DNA from: Immersiella caudata
Lineage: Eukaryota > Ascomycota > Sordariomycetes > Sordariales > Lasiosphaeriaceae
NCBI GenBank assembly: GCA_030512335.1
Contig: JAULSU010000001.1
Coordinates: 8,556,001 to 8,620,000 of the forward strand
Direction: 5' to 3'
Length of the DNA stretch: 64,000 bases
The notes below the pieces were generated by a model that was not told the origin of the DNA, searched no databases, and worked only from the letters and a program-made list of their open reading frames with translations. Below are positions 11,986-21,983 of the stretch, piece by piece (within the stretch, counting starts at the first letter, position 1; each line of letters starts with the position of its first letter). Made by a program: the position numbers and the translations under genes.

Positions 11986-13900
11986 ATGGCTGACCCGGTA
12001 TCTATCACGGCTAGCGCGATCACTCTTATCCAGGCCGTCGGGGCCTTGAACCGAGGAGTGAAAAGGCTGCGGGAATTGCCAGGTGCCCCCGACAAGTGCC
12101 AGGATGTCATCAATCGCGTGAGAGAAACACTTCAGACAACCCGCACGGCTTGCATAGGCTAAATTGGGATATCTCGGGCAGATCGAGTCCTTGGAGATTG
12201 GCCTCCATTCCCTCCATGTCGCCATCAACTCGCCATCGATCCGACTAACAGCGACGGATCTGAGCCAACTTGCTCCTCTGATCGAAAGAATCGACAAGGG
12301 TATTACAGAACTACGGAACATGGTTGATCAGAGCTTGGCGACAGTCAACTTCAGCGACGAAAATGGTACGAGATCGGTCTCCAAAAGAAGTTGGCTACTA
12401 CAGGTGTCGAAAATAAGGGAATTGTCCAATCAGCTTGACAATTATCGGAACCAGCTTCTCATGCTGCTGATCACAGTCCAGATACTCAATAGGTGAGTGG
12501 CGTTCCCACCTACCCTCTCCCCCTTTTTTCTTCTCCTTGTCATAGAATGTTCACCCGATGCCAGAGGAATTCACTCATAAGATACCTACCAACGTAACAG
12601 TCAATCAACTCCCGCAGTCGTAACTGTCATGGAGAAGGCAGCCTCCAACAGCTTGGTCACCATCAGAGAGCGAGAGAAGCCCCCAGTCCTGACTCGGGGC
12701 TCGCAAGACCGGGACGCCGTGAGGCTGGACGTTTTCGAAAAGAAGGGGACCAGCTGTTTTGACGACGGAAGCCAGTGTCTCTGTCTGTGCCACAGTGATT
12801 GGAATGCCCGATCTCCCCGCTGGGCGAGGGGGATTCTGGGAAGCTGCAGCATCACCTTTCGGGGTGTTCGACTGCTCAAAACTTCATGTAACGTCCCTGG
12901 ATGCAAGTCCAATGACCGGGTCTCGATCTCCGCATCGTTTACAGTTCGAAGCATTCCGCTGATAATGAGTCTCACGGCGTGCTGGCGCTTCCCCGGTCCG
13001 TCCATGTCGCTACGAAGCTGGAGAGTGATCGACGATGACTGTGGCATCTGGTTAGACATCACTCGCAATGATGTGACCGCGGTGAAGCACGAGTTTTCGA
13101 CACGGCTGGCGACACCATTTGATACGGATGCTCAGGGAGTCACCCTCCTCCATGTAAGTCAGGATGGTTCATGATTGGCTCCACATCGGGTAAGACTAAC
13201 AATTAAACACCAGCATGCCTTCAACCGCCGAGCCTTCGATGTCGCTGAGTTCCTCTCCAACTTCATTGACGATAACCAGCGGGACGTCGCGGGTGTTTCA
13301 GTAGCAAGACTAGCCTGGGTTGAATGTCGAAATATCCCCGAAATCCGACGCATCAAGCTCCTGCATGCAGCCCACGAGGATGAGGACGTCGTTCAGGGGT
13401 TCGGCTTCACCATTCTTCATCAAGCACCCCTCGATATTGTGCGCCGGGATTTACTCGACACCCCTGCCGTTATCTTTCCCCACCTCGACACCCCGGACGC
13501 CCACGGATGGACCCCCCTACACTGGGCAGCCAAGCTCGAAGATGCAGACGCGGTACGCAAGCTCATCAGCCTCGGCTGCAATATTGACGCCAAGAACAGC
13601 ATCGCAGAAACGCCCCTGCACATCGCTTGTTGGCAAAACTCGATCGAATGCACTGCTCTGCTTCTAGAAGCAGGCGCTAACATCCAAGTGATATGCGCTG
13701 CCGAATGTAGTCCGCTCTACAACGCAGCCGCCCACCCGAACTGCCCTGTTGCCCTCATGGAGGTCCTCTGTCGGTATCTTCCCGCCGCCGACGACGCATA
13801 TCGAAACACAGAGATCAACATCGCCTTTGACTGCGCCGGACGAGAAAACAACCTCCCCCTGATGCGCTACCTCGACGGACAAGGGGCTATCTATCATTGA
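11986..13900 (+). CDS. Ankyrin-repeat protein with fungal STAND-type N-terminus, frameshifted near 3' end
   Basis: The proposed exons are 11986-12117, 12158-12492, 12601-13153 and 13214-13900 (568 aa). The start MADPVSITASAITLIQAVGA is the helical N-terminal domain seen in fungal NLR/ankyrin proteins. Residues about 155-340 carry the Cys-rich block CLCLCHSDWNARSPRW, typical of these ankyrin proteins before the repeats. Two to three ankyrin repeats follow (HGWTPLHWAAKLEDADAVRKL, ETPLHIACWQNSIECTALLL). The frame stops at 13898-13900, but homologous coding sequence continues in the +1 frame (EGFTPLLWTIRYDAEDAARYL...) to TGA at 14265-14267. One extra base near 13880-13895 therefore truncates the repeats. 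The first intron is only 40 nt, so that junction could instead be a second frameshift. A role in nonself recognition is inferred from family. Confidence 0.75.
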
Positions 13901-14267
13901 CCCCGACCCCGCCGAAACCGAAGGATTCACCCCGCTCCTCTGGACGATACGGTATGATGCCGAAGATGCAGCGAGATATCTGTACGAGGCTGGGGCTAGT
14001 CTGAAGCCTGTTAACTCGTGGGGGTACAATATGCTGCACATGGCTGGGTATGGTGCTGAGGCGTCCCTGATGCGCTATCTTGCCACGTGCGACCTTGCGG
14101 GGATTGATCCCGACTTGGTGGAAGAGGAGGGGAATACCCCAGACGAGGGATTTAGACGGACAAGACCGGAGGTGGATGAGCTGGAGAAGCAGGAATTGAG
14201 GGATGCGTGGGCGGAGCTTTTGGGTGCTGTGAAGCGGGCTTGGGAACAGGATTCACTGGCTGATTGA
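13901..14267 (+). pseudogene. Out-of-frame 3' remainder of the ankyrin gene
   Basis: This continues the ankyrin protein in the +1 frame: ankyrin-like DPAETEGFTPLLWTI, then AARYLYEAGASLKPVN and WGYNMLHMAGYGAEASLMRYL, ending with a charged helix and TGA. No GT-AG pair near 13850-13910 restores the frame. It is therefore either lost from the protein by a real one-base change or reflects an assembly error. Confidence 0.7.
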
Positions 14268-15262
14268 AATAGTGAGGGACTTGAACTGGTTGTGAATGGG
14301 CCCGGAGTGTACGAAGAATGCAATATTTCTGCTGCTTACAACCTTGATGGAAAACTCTTGATCGAAGCAACCGACGAACATAGACTCTATGACGCACCCT
14401 CAACCCACTCACCACTGCCCCTTGAACCTAGGTACTCAAACATCAACCACAGCCCTTCCGGCTTTCCCGACCCCTGCGTCCACCGAAGATCAACATCCTC
14501 ACCGGCAGAGCGCAGTAAAGAAGAAAAACCCCTCCGACTTGCCATCCGGACACTTCGAGCTGTGAAGAGTGTGCAAATGGTTACCGAATTGCTTGGTCCC
14601 AAGTTGCTCAACCACCGCCAGCAGGAAGTTGCAACTGCCCAACCTCTTGGCTTTGATCCAGAGAGCTAGACAGACAAGAGGTGACCATAGAATGCTGGGG
14701 AAGGGCGTGTTATTTTTTTTTATTTTTTTATTTTTTTATTCGGAAATCCGCCTCGAAATTGGTGGCTCGGAACGGTTCATTCAGGAGACCCCAAATCGGC
14801 CTCATAAATGCGCACGGGCCTGTTAAGTCGAAATCGAAAGGGGGTAAAAGTACCCTATATCTCGCTATTACGAGCCTGTACATGCAGATGGCGCTGGTCA
14901 ACTGCTTGCTGTACAAGATATGGGGAGCATTCTCCAGAGTAGCCAAATATCTAGGACCCGTGTTCATCATCACCCCGGCCTTGCTACGATACCCGCTCCA
15001 CTTTAATTCGACCATTGCGCTGCGGATTTCAGACGAGAGCGTATTAGAGGGAGACTCGGAAAACGCCTGGGGATTCGGGCAAGTGTTTGCGCTCCTGTTG
15101 GCGGCTGACTGTGGAACTTGTGGCGGAGCGCTTCATTGAGCTTGCGAGCAGTGGAAGTGCAGTTGCAAAGTGACTTGTCTTTTTGGAAGTGAGGTCAGGA
15201 GCTAAGCTCCAATAAGTACAAAAGAAACGGCCCTGCTGGGCCCAGAGCGCCGGAGCATTGGT

Positions 15263-15287
15263 CCCTGCGCTCCGCTGGAGCGCAGGG
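15263..15287. repeat. Perfect hairpin, 11-bp arms, 3-nt loop
   Basis: CCCTGCGCTCC-GCT-GGAGCGCAGGG is an exact inverted repeat. A 16-bp palindrome (GGCTTGGCGCCAAGCC) follows 29 bp further on at 15316-15331. Confidence 0.9.
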
Positions 15288-15874
15288 CCGATGGACCCCC
15301 TGCTCGCGGTGGCTCGGCTTGGCGCCAAGCCACCCCCCAGATTTCGACACTGACACTATGATCAAAGCTGGGACGGCGTATTATACTGTTTAGAGGCCTG
15401 AGACCGGTGAGGAGCGGGACCAAGAGGGCCTTGAGCTCGGGGGAATGAGAGAAAGCGGGTTGTTACATTAGCTTGTCAGAACAGCGCGTTCAGTGTGTTG
15501 GGTCAAGCCAAAACCTTCCCCTTGCGGCCGCCAAGAGTCATTATCCCTGCTAGCTGTGGTGCCACGGACAAAGGGATCCAGACGTCCGGTCATCCGTGTG
15601 GTTCCAAAAAGTGCGCCTTTGATGCTGCTGCTGGCCCGTAAGGAGCGGGTTACTGAGTCAGTGCTGGGACATTGATAACTGAAAAGGCATGATATCCCGC
15701 AAGAGTAACAGGAGAATCTGTCGTGGTGCCCAATTGAGGGGTAGCCAGAGGCCGCACCAGACGACAGGCTTCAAACGGATTGATGGCTGCAGCTGGCATG
15801 ACTGCATCAGATGACGAGAAACATGCTCCACATCGAAATATTCTAATGCAAGGTAACGTGATCTTTCGCCGTCT

Positions 15875-15940
15875 CCGGAGCTTGCTCCGGTGTGCTCTTT
15901 GATAGGCTCTCGGGGACAACCGAGATCTCCTGAGATCTCG
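15875..15940. repeat. Two adjacent perfect palindromes
   Basis: CCGGAGC-TT-GCTCCGG at 15875-15890 and CGAGATCTC-CT-GAGATCTCG at 15921-15940 are exact inverted repeats separated by 30 bp. No gene is nearby. Confidence 0.85.
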
Positions 15941-16357
15941 ACGGGATGTGGGGGCGGCATCCTTGGCGCATTGGCGAGGTCTAGACCCTTCTGCAAGTGT
16001 GGAACAAATCGCCCGAACCTCACACGTCACATCGCGGTGTTACGTACCTGCAGCTGCGGGCACTCTTGCCCGGGTCGAACGGCCTGCGTTGCTTGGGTTA
16101 TTTGCTCTTCGGATTCACCGGAGCGGAGATGTCCGCCACCATGCAAGTGTTCAGCCTAGTTCCGAGAACGTGTCATTTGCGCGATGCATCCCACAGTGCT
16201 ATGAGCTAAGGCCCATTTCGACGAATCATCGATTTCACGGACGGGGAATCTATAAAAGCGTAAAGGAAATACGTCTGGGTCCAGTCTTATACAGATGAGC
16301 TCTTAATCGCCCAGCGCTGCTCTGCTTTGTACTGATCAGACGTCATCATCACTTTCA

Positions 16358-16597
16358 ATGTCTTTGTTGATCCCCACCCTCGTTGTATTACAGGAGCTCA
16401 AGGCAATGGATGCACAGTACCGCGAATTTGTCAAAAGGCAACGGGACGCTATCGACAGAACCATTCTGCTGTGGTATCACGGCAACAGGGAACATGTGCG
16501 CCCTCAGATCAAGCAAGGTAGGTGCATCGGTTGTCAAGCATTGCCAGTGGCCCGAAGGACTAAAATGGCTGCCATCATAGTCAACGGTGACAATTAA
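16358..16597 (+). CDS. Possible small unknown protein, 79 aa
   Basis: An open frame starts MSLLIPTLVVLQELKAMDAQ and lies about 105 bp after a TATAAAA sequence. It has a charged helical middle (REFVKRQRDAIDRTILLWYH). A GTAGGT donor near residue 53 suggests it could be the first exon of something larger or a remnant, but no downstream exon was found. No family is recognised. Confidence 0.25.
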   Translation: MSLLIPTLVVLQELKAMDAQYREFVKRQRDAIDRTILLWYHGNREHVRPQIKQGRCIGCQALPVARRTKMAAIIVNGDN

Positions 16598-16830
16598 GTG
16601 GTTTATTTTGAGCTAGCATCGATGGCTGATTTATGGGCGAGGGGCTTGGATGGAGAGAAATGACAGTATTCAGTTCATGATACCCAACGGGATTGCTATG
16701 TCCTAAATATTTTATAGGTAGTCAAGGCGTTCAGCGGGAATTTTGGGCAGTGACCATCGGATATATCTCTCAGAGCCTCAAATTCACCGATGTTCCTCGC
16801 AGCTCCAACGTCAAAGACCCGTGACGAGCT

Positions 16831-18344
16831 TCAGGGTGCTAGCACTGTGGCCTGTGGCATCCCCACGCCCTGGAAGGCAGGAATGTTTTGCTTAAACCAG
16901 CTCCAGAACGGATCCTCCGCCCACTCGGCGAGCCTCCGAAGAGATGATGAAAGTTTGTAGGTGCCCAGTACCGAGTGCGTGTCCCCCAGCTCCAGGGTGC
17001 TGTACATTATGACGGCGGCCGGTGTGTCCTTTATCAAATAGAGATGCCATGCGCTGCGCGACAGGATGATAACTGGGAACCCCAGCTTGGCCATAATGGC
17101 ATCCGCCTCAGTCTGGTCGACTGTGCGCGAGTGGAGGAAGCGGCGCATCCGTGTATGCTATGCCGACGTATACTGCAAGAGCTGCGACCTTGCCTCCAGC
17201 TCGTTTGCACTTCCGCTGGCGGCGCCTTTGGTCTCGATACAGACAGCCGACGGCCGCCGGCATAGCAGCTTGTGCAAGGACTTATTGATGATCCGGAGAG
17301 TAGCTGGTTCGGCAGCAAGTAGGAGTCGGATATGCTCTGCGACTGCTGGCTCCGTCTCGGGTCGGATGTTGATGGACGGGTCGACGAGCTTCGCCTCGGA
17401 CTCCTCGGCGGCAAGATTCTTTGGCAGGAGTTCTCGGCAAGGCCCGGCGGTAGTTCTGTGGATCGTGGCCAGTAACGGGTGTAAAATCGACAAGTGTTGG
17501 ACAGACATGTTATAGGCTCCCACGGCGGGAGACCCTTGCAAGGCAAGGTGGAGGAGCGGCATGTGGACGTCGGTATTCCAAGCCGCTTCGGACATACTCC
17601 ATGACGTCGCACTCGATGGAACGCGCAACCAGATCCCTGACGTCGTCAAACTCGCGCCGAAGGCGTTGCGGGACGGAGTCGTCATTGTTGTCGTTATCGC
17701 CGTCGTCACCGTCGTCCCTCAGTATCCAAGTTCTGATCTCGTCCCATTCCCCCAAAACATGCTCCACTTTACGCTGCATACATCGAGGGATAGTGCCTCG
17801 GCCGGTGGCGATTCTTTTGAGATCACGAAGCGGCGATTTATCCACATCGGAGAGGATCGAGGATGTGGCGCTGACGGCGGGGAGCGCGGATTCGCAGCGT
17901 AATGGCTTGGAGGTAAATCAGAGATTAAGCGGTGACTTTACGGGGCTCCGCGACCTTGAGCCTTTTTGGGAGCCGCCCGCGGCACTGCAGGTCGTCAGGT
18001 GGGTCGCGCTGATGGGAGCCGAGGCGGTCGTGGTGGTGGACTGCAGGTCCCAATCTGGGAGGACGACGGCGCATCGGCGATATCGGCGGGTGGAGCGGGC
18101 AGCGAGGGGAAGGGGAAGGATGCGGACTGGCCGAGACGCAATCGCGATAATCGGCCCGTAGGTGGTGCCTCTTCGTCGGTCTTGGCGCCCCGCGGTGACT
18201 GGAGTCGCCGGACAGCGACAGGTGGGGCAGCGCGCCGGAGTCGCTCATGGCGCGATGGCGATTTCGCGCATCGGCGCCAGCGTGAATGTGTTGCTGGATG
18301 AGGTCTTCCAGCCAAACGTCAAGCAGGTCTGCAGTGGGAGGCAT
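16831..18344 (-). pseudogene. PD-(D/E)XK nuclease-like fungal protein, broken
   Basis: The pieces match the fungal family annotated as PD-(D/E)XK nuclease-like. The N-terminus from ATG 18344 has MPPTADLLDVWLEDLI then a basic KRHH stretch. A central part follows (RRDLVARSIEC-like; AAWNTDVHMPLLHLAL), then the core with AKLVDPSI and CIETKG (the D...ExK signature). The C-terminal IILSRSAWHLYLIKD...STLELGDTHSVLGTYKL closes it. The gene is broken. An in-frame TAG lies at 17160-17158 (QYTSA-stop-HTRMRRF, same frame on both sides). A one-base shift near 17590 joins EYV to EAAWNTDVH. The linker near 17900-17960 has stops in the candidate frames unless spliced. Introns shorter than 20 nt would be needed to rescue the TAG. 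The enzymatic role in this family is not established. Confidence 0.8.
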
Positions 18345-18808
18345 AGTGTGAACATGCGTCGGGGCGCAGGTACCAGTAGCAGCCCTTCGCACGACGACGC
18401 CGGTTGTGTTCTGTGACTGATTTCGGGATGGATGCGGACTGCCAGCCTGATTGGCTTGCCGATGTTGTTTTCGGTTGCGACGGTGCTGCGGCTGAGACCT
18501 GGAGTGGGGCGCCCACGTGGCAAATTGGCACTGGGGGCGTGCCAAGAAACTAAACGTGTTCATCGACAGTCTGGTGGAGAAACGACAACCTAGAACCAGC
18601 GAATTTCGATCTCGTCCTACATCAAAGGTACTCTTGGGTAGGCTTTCGCCCGTCATTTAGACATCCGCGTATCTCTCCCTCCGACGCACCGAAATACCGC
18701 CTCGCCCTGAAGATAGTAGCGCAGCGCAGCACTTCGAGAACCCGCGTGCGATCTGCCATGAAGCTCTTCTAGCGATTCCCAACGAGGCCCACGTGCAGGT
18801 TCCTCAAG
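18345..18808. other. Intergenic
   Basis: About 460 bp between the broken nuclease-like gene (5' side) and the 3' end of the UstYa gene. No further gene or repeat is seen. Confidence 0.4.
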
Positions 18809-19831
18809 CTAATCCACAACGACTAGGCTGCCGTTCATAACTGCAGGTATCTTGAAGAACTGCGTCTGTCTCTGCTGTGCCCAGGCGTGGATCTGGCCAA
18901 AGTCTCGACATTGATGCTCGGTTGCAGTGTTGAGAATGATCTTATCCCCTACTCGTTTCCATTCCATCGGCGTCAAATCGGCGTGGCATTGCAGCGCTTC
19001 TCGCAGTTGGTTGATGCAGTGGCCTTGAATGGGCTGTTAGCTCTTCTCCGTCAAGAGCAGGTGAGATACCGGATGGGGGAAGGGATCGAACCGATGTGAT
19101 CGTGCCGGGATGGATCTCCCGGCTGGTTGAAAATGTATTTGTAATGGTCTGGGTAAAAGGCCTGTCGAAGACGATTCTGGGACCGTTAGGTCAGGTCAGA
19201 TTGAAGAGGGGAGGCACGAGGGGTTACCAAGCAATGCAATGAGTGGAAAACCTCAAGACCTGTAAAGTAAAGTCCACTTTCCTCCCATTGATACGTGTTG
19301 CCTGCAGGGTCGTACTCGGAGGCGTCGAGATCGAGGTTCAGACCTACAATCTGCCTGTTAGCATGCGGCAGGGCAGGACGTGATGCCAGCTCGTACCATT
19401 CAGAAGTTCTCGCCACGCAGCATCCACCTCTTTTGAAGGTTCGCCAACGTATTGGCTGCCGCTGGGATCAACTGCGAAATGGCCGTGCTGATCGAGCTCG
19501 ACTCCGCCGGAGAAGCGATTCTTTATGACCTGAATCTGAGACTTGACGCCCACTTGACTAACTGTCAGCGTTCATTCTGAATCAGGGGGGTCAGTATCAC
19601 TAGGATTGACTTACGTAGGTCTGAATCAAAACCAGTCTCGTAGGACGGTTGGTTCCCTCGGAATAGGAAGATCAAGTTGGAGCCAATCAGGATGGCATTC
19701 AGCACGAGCGAGACAGCAAGGACCGCCACAGTAATCCGTCCGACTGTTCTCCTCCTTTGAAAGTCCTGCGATTTTTCCAATAGAGTTGCCGTGTCGATGT
19801 CCTCATCTCTGTCGCTCTCCTGCGAGGCCAT
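18809..19831 (-). CDS. UstYa/DUF3328-family oxidase-like membrane protein, 265 aa
   Basis: Five exons: 19831-19615, 19561-19397, 19343-19228, 19176-19092 and 19023-18809. All introns are 51-68 nt with good signals, and the full frame is open. One membrane helix (about residues 33-57) follows an acidic cytosolic tail. After it come the family landmarks: YETGFDSDL, GGVELDQHG, PSKEVDAAWREL, and both HxxHC motifs (HSLHC at 161-165 and HIGHC at 193-197), then a CRDFGQIHAWAQQR-like C-terminus. Family members act in RiPP and other secondary-metabolite clusters as oxidative cyclases (ustYa/ustYb in ustiloxin). Here both putative metal-binding motifs are kept. No recognisable precursor peptide, P450 or backbone enzyme lies beside it, so its pathway is unknown. 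The start is the ACCATGG ATG; the longer frame has no ATG. Confidence 0.88.
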
Positions 19832-20846
19832 GGTGGTCGGTTCTGCTGATGATTTCAATCCGAAAATTACGAATCTTGACTTCGGGGGCCGTGGCTGGCT
19901 TATAGCGAGCAGTAAGACAAATCCGGTGCGTCGTACCGAGACTTTGTCCTGGATTACGGGGGTGATCGACGTGAAGGAGCGAAGGATTGCGGCGTGGCTG
20001 GGGGAACCGGAACGGCAAGTGAGCGTCGGCGCCCAATGCCCAAAAAGAGATACCGATAAAAGTCCTGGTATTCGATGCTCCTCCTAGCAAGCCGATAACC
20101 GTCGCAGCGAAGCTGCATCCATGACCGGTTTTCACCTTGCTGCGCCACGGTTAAGCATGCGGACAGGAGGGAAAGGTGGCAAATCTATGAACTTTGAGAG
20201 ATCTACAGTAATTACATTGCGCAATTGTATAATGCAATGACCCCTCTCTCCATCACACTGCTCCCTAACCAACTCCTAACTATTGTGTTCTGTATTGTAT
20301 CCCTCCCCCCAAGTCGTGCGCAATCGCGATTAAGTGGACAGCCGCATTTCGTGGAAGCTGCCCGATCTCCGTACCCCTCTGCAAAGGCTATTGGACGCAG
20401 GTTGCAGAAGGTCGACGCAACACGTCGGGGCTGACCATTTCTGCACCCAGCGCATCCTCAGACGGAGTCAACTCATCGGTTCGGGTCGCACAGTTGGCAG
20501 GCATACGTCACTGCCCCAAAGATGCATGTCTTGAATTTCCCCCGTCTCAAGCCCAGACGCCACCCAATGGCGGTCGTTTTCCAGCGCCCATTCTTGCGAT
20601 CGATACTCAAACAGATCAACCGCAGTTGTGCTCGTTACTACTTGGAACTTCGGCCTTTCCGACACCATTGGTGACAGTTGATTCGGTGCCACCAAGCCAA
20701 GATATGCATGTCAAAGTCTGAGCTCAAGGGTTAGTAGAACATGCTGACAAAAGTGAGCGATATTGATCCTCAGGTTCCTATCCAACACCTCCCAGTCTCG
20801 TTTCTGACGAAACCTCTTACCAGCGTGCAAAGGCTTCAAACCCAAA
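19832..20846. other. Intergenic, about 1 kb
   Basis: Divergent region between the UstYa gene and the membrane protein at 20847. A minus-strand open frame (20695-20468, containing PKFQVVTSTTAVDLFEYRSQ) has coding-like composition but no ATG at its 5' end. It could be an exon of a remnant. Nothing firmer is supported. Confidence 0.35.
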
Positions 20847-21941
20847 ATGGCTGACATAACAACGTATTCCACCAGGACAACCAGCCTCCTACCTCTAACA
20901 ACAATATTCACTCCTCCGGCGAGCTGTCAAGCCCAACTTCCGACATTCCCTCCTGTATTCATTCGCGACCCGTCCTCGGCTTCCGGAGTGAGAATCGATC
21001 TCTACATGGACTTCGATTCCCACCTCCTCTCTCAACTCAATTACAACTTTGAAGCTGCAGCGCACCCAGAGTGCTACCCCGACTCCTGGGCTAACACCCC
21101 CTATATCGCGAACCCGGGCATTTATCTCCACACGGGCTACAGCCCCGGCGTCTGCCCTTCCGACTACATAAAGGAGTTTCAAACATCCCAGGGAACACGG
21201 ACTTGGGCTGCTTGCTGTTCACCGTTGGTCAATTTTTAGTATTGTGTTGGCATCCACAAACTTACCCTTTCCTACAGGCCCCCCAAAGACTGGCGCCCCA
21301 GCGCCCTCGCAACCTTTTGTGCCTACAAAGTCACAACGCCCATCGTCGCATTAACATGGCGATCCGATGTCACCGACTACAGAATGCTGTCACGCACCAG
21401 TCCCACCATCACCACGACACTCACGCCAGCCGAGTCGACTTCCATATACGTGATCGGCATTCACGTTGCAGTCATGTGGGAATCGAAGGATCTCCCTTTG
21501 CCACGCGCGGCGGTGACTGCGACTTCCATCACACCGTTTGAGTCTGTGGAAGGAACCCCGCCGACATCTTCTAATTCTGCAACGGGCGGTAGTGAGTCTA
21601 TCAAGCTCGCTGGCCTCCAAAATCCAGGATCTGTCGCGGCTGTTGCGCTGGGCGCGGTGATTGGTATTGCGCTAATTCTGGGCGGGATGGTGTTTTGGCG
21701 GCGCTGGAGACAAAAGAGGACGCTTGCAGTTGGAAACGAAGTGAGAAGGCGAGGAGAAGGTGAGAGGAAAGTGGAACTGCAGATAACAATGGTCGGGTCC
21801 CCCCCCCCCTGTGGTAGAACGAGCCAATCCGAGGCGAGACAGATGAAATTGGATGTAAGTTTGCGAAGGGTTGCCACTGGGGACATATCCAGAGCCCGCC
21901 TCTTCAGTCTAGTCTGCGGAATGTGCATCTCCGACAATTAG
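20847..21941 (+). CDS. Fungal single-pass membrane protein of unknown function
   Basis: Exon 1 is 20847-21223 and exon 2 starts at 21278; the 54-nt intron begins GTTGGT and ends CTACAG, joining CCSP to PKDWRPSAL in frame. The protein begins MADITTYSTRTTSLLPLTTI, has a Cys/Pro/Tyr-rich exposed part (ECYPDSW, SPGVCPSDY), a Ser/Thr-rich stalk, and one membrane helix (SVAAVALGAVIGIALILGGMVF) followed by a basic RRWRQKR tail. This layout is common in fungal cell-surface sensor-like proteins, but no ligand is known. A strong GTAAGT donor at 21855 suggests a further intron with acceptor near 21948. That would give an alternative end at TAA 21985-21987, overlapping the stop of the convergent HET gene. 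Confidence 0.75.
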
Positions 21942-21983
21942 GCTGCAGGCCCAGAGTCAGAATCTAAAGTCCCCTCCGAGTCG

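Larger units (their letters stand above)
14268..16357. other. Gene-free stretch with several perfect palindromes
   Basis: No gene is supported over about 2.1 kb. It has a T-rich run at 14709-14742 and short perfect palindromes at 15263-15287, 15316-15331, 15875-15890 and 15921-15940. A TATAAAA sequence lies near 16251, about 105 bp before a short open frame at 16358. Confidence 0.5.
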
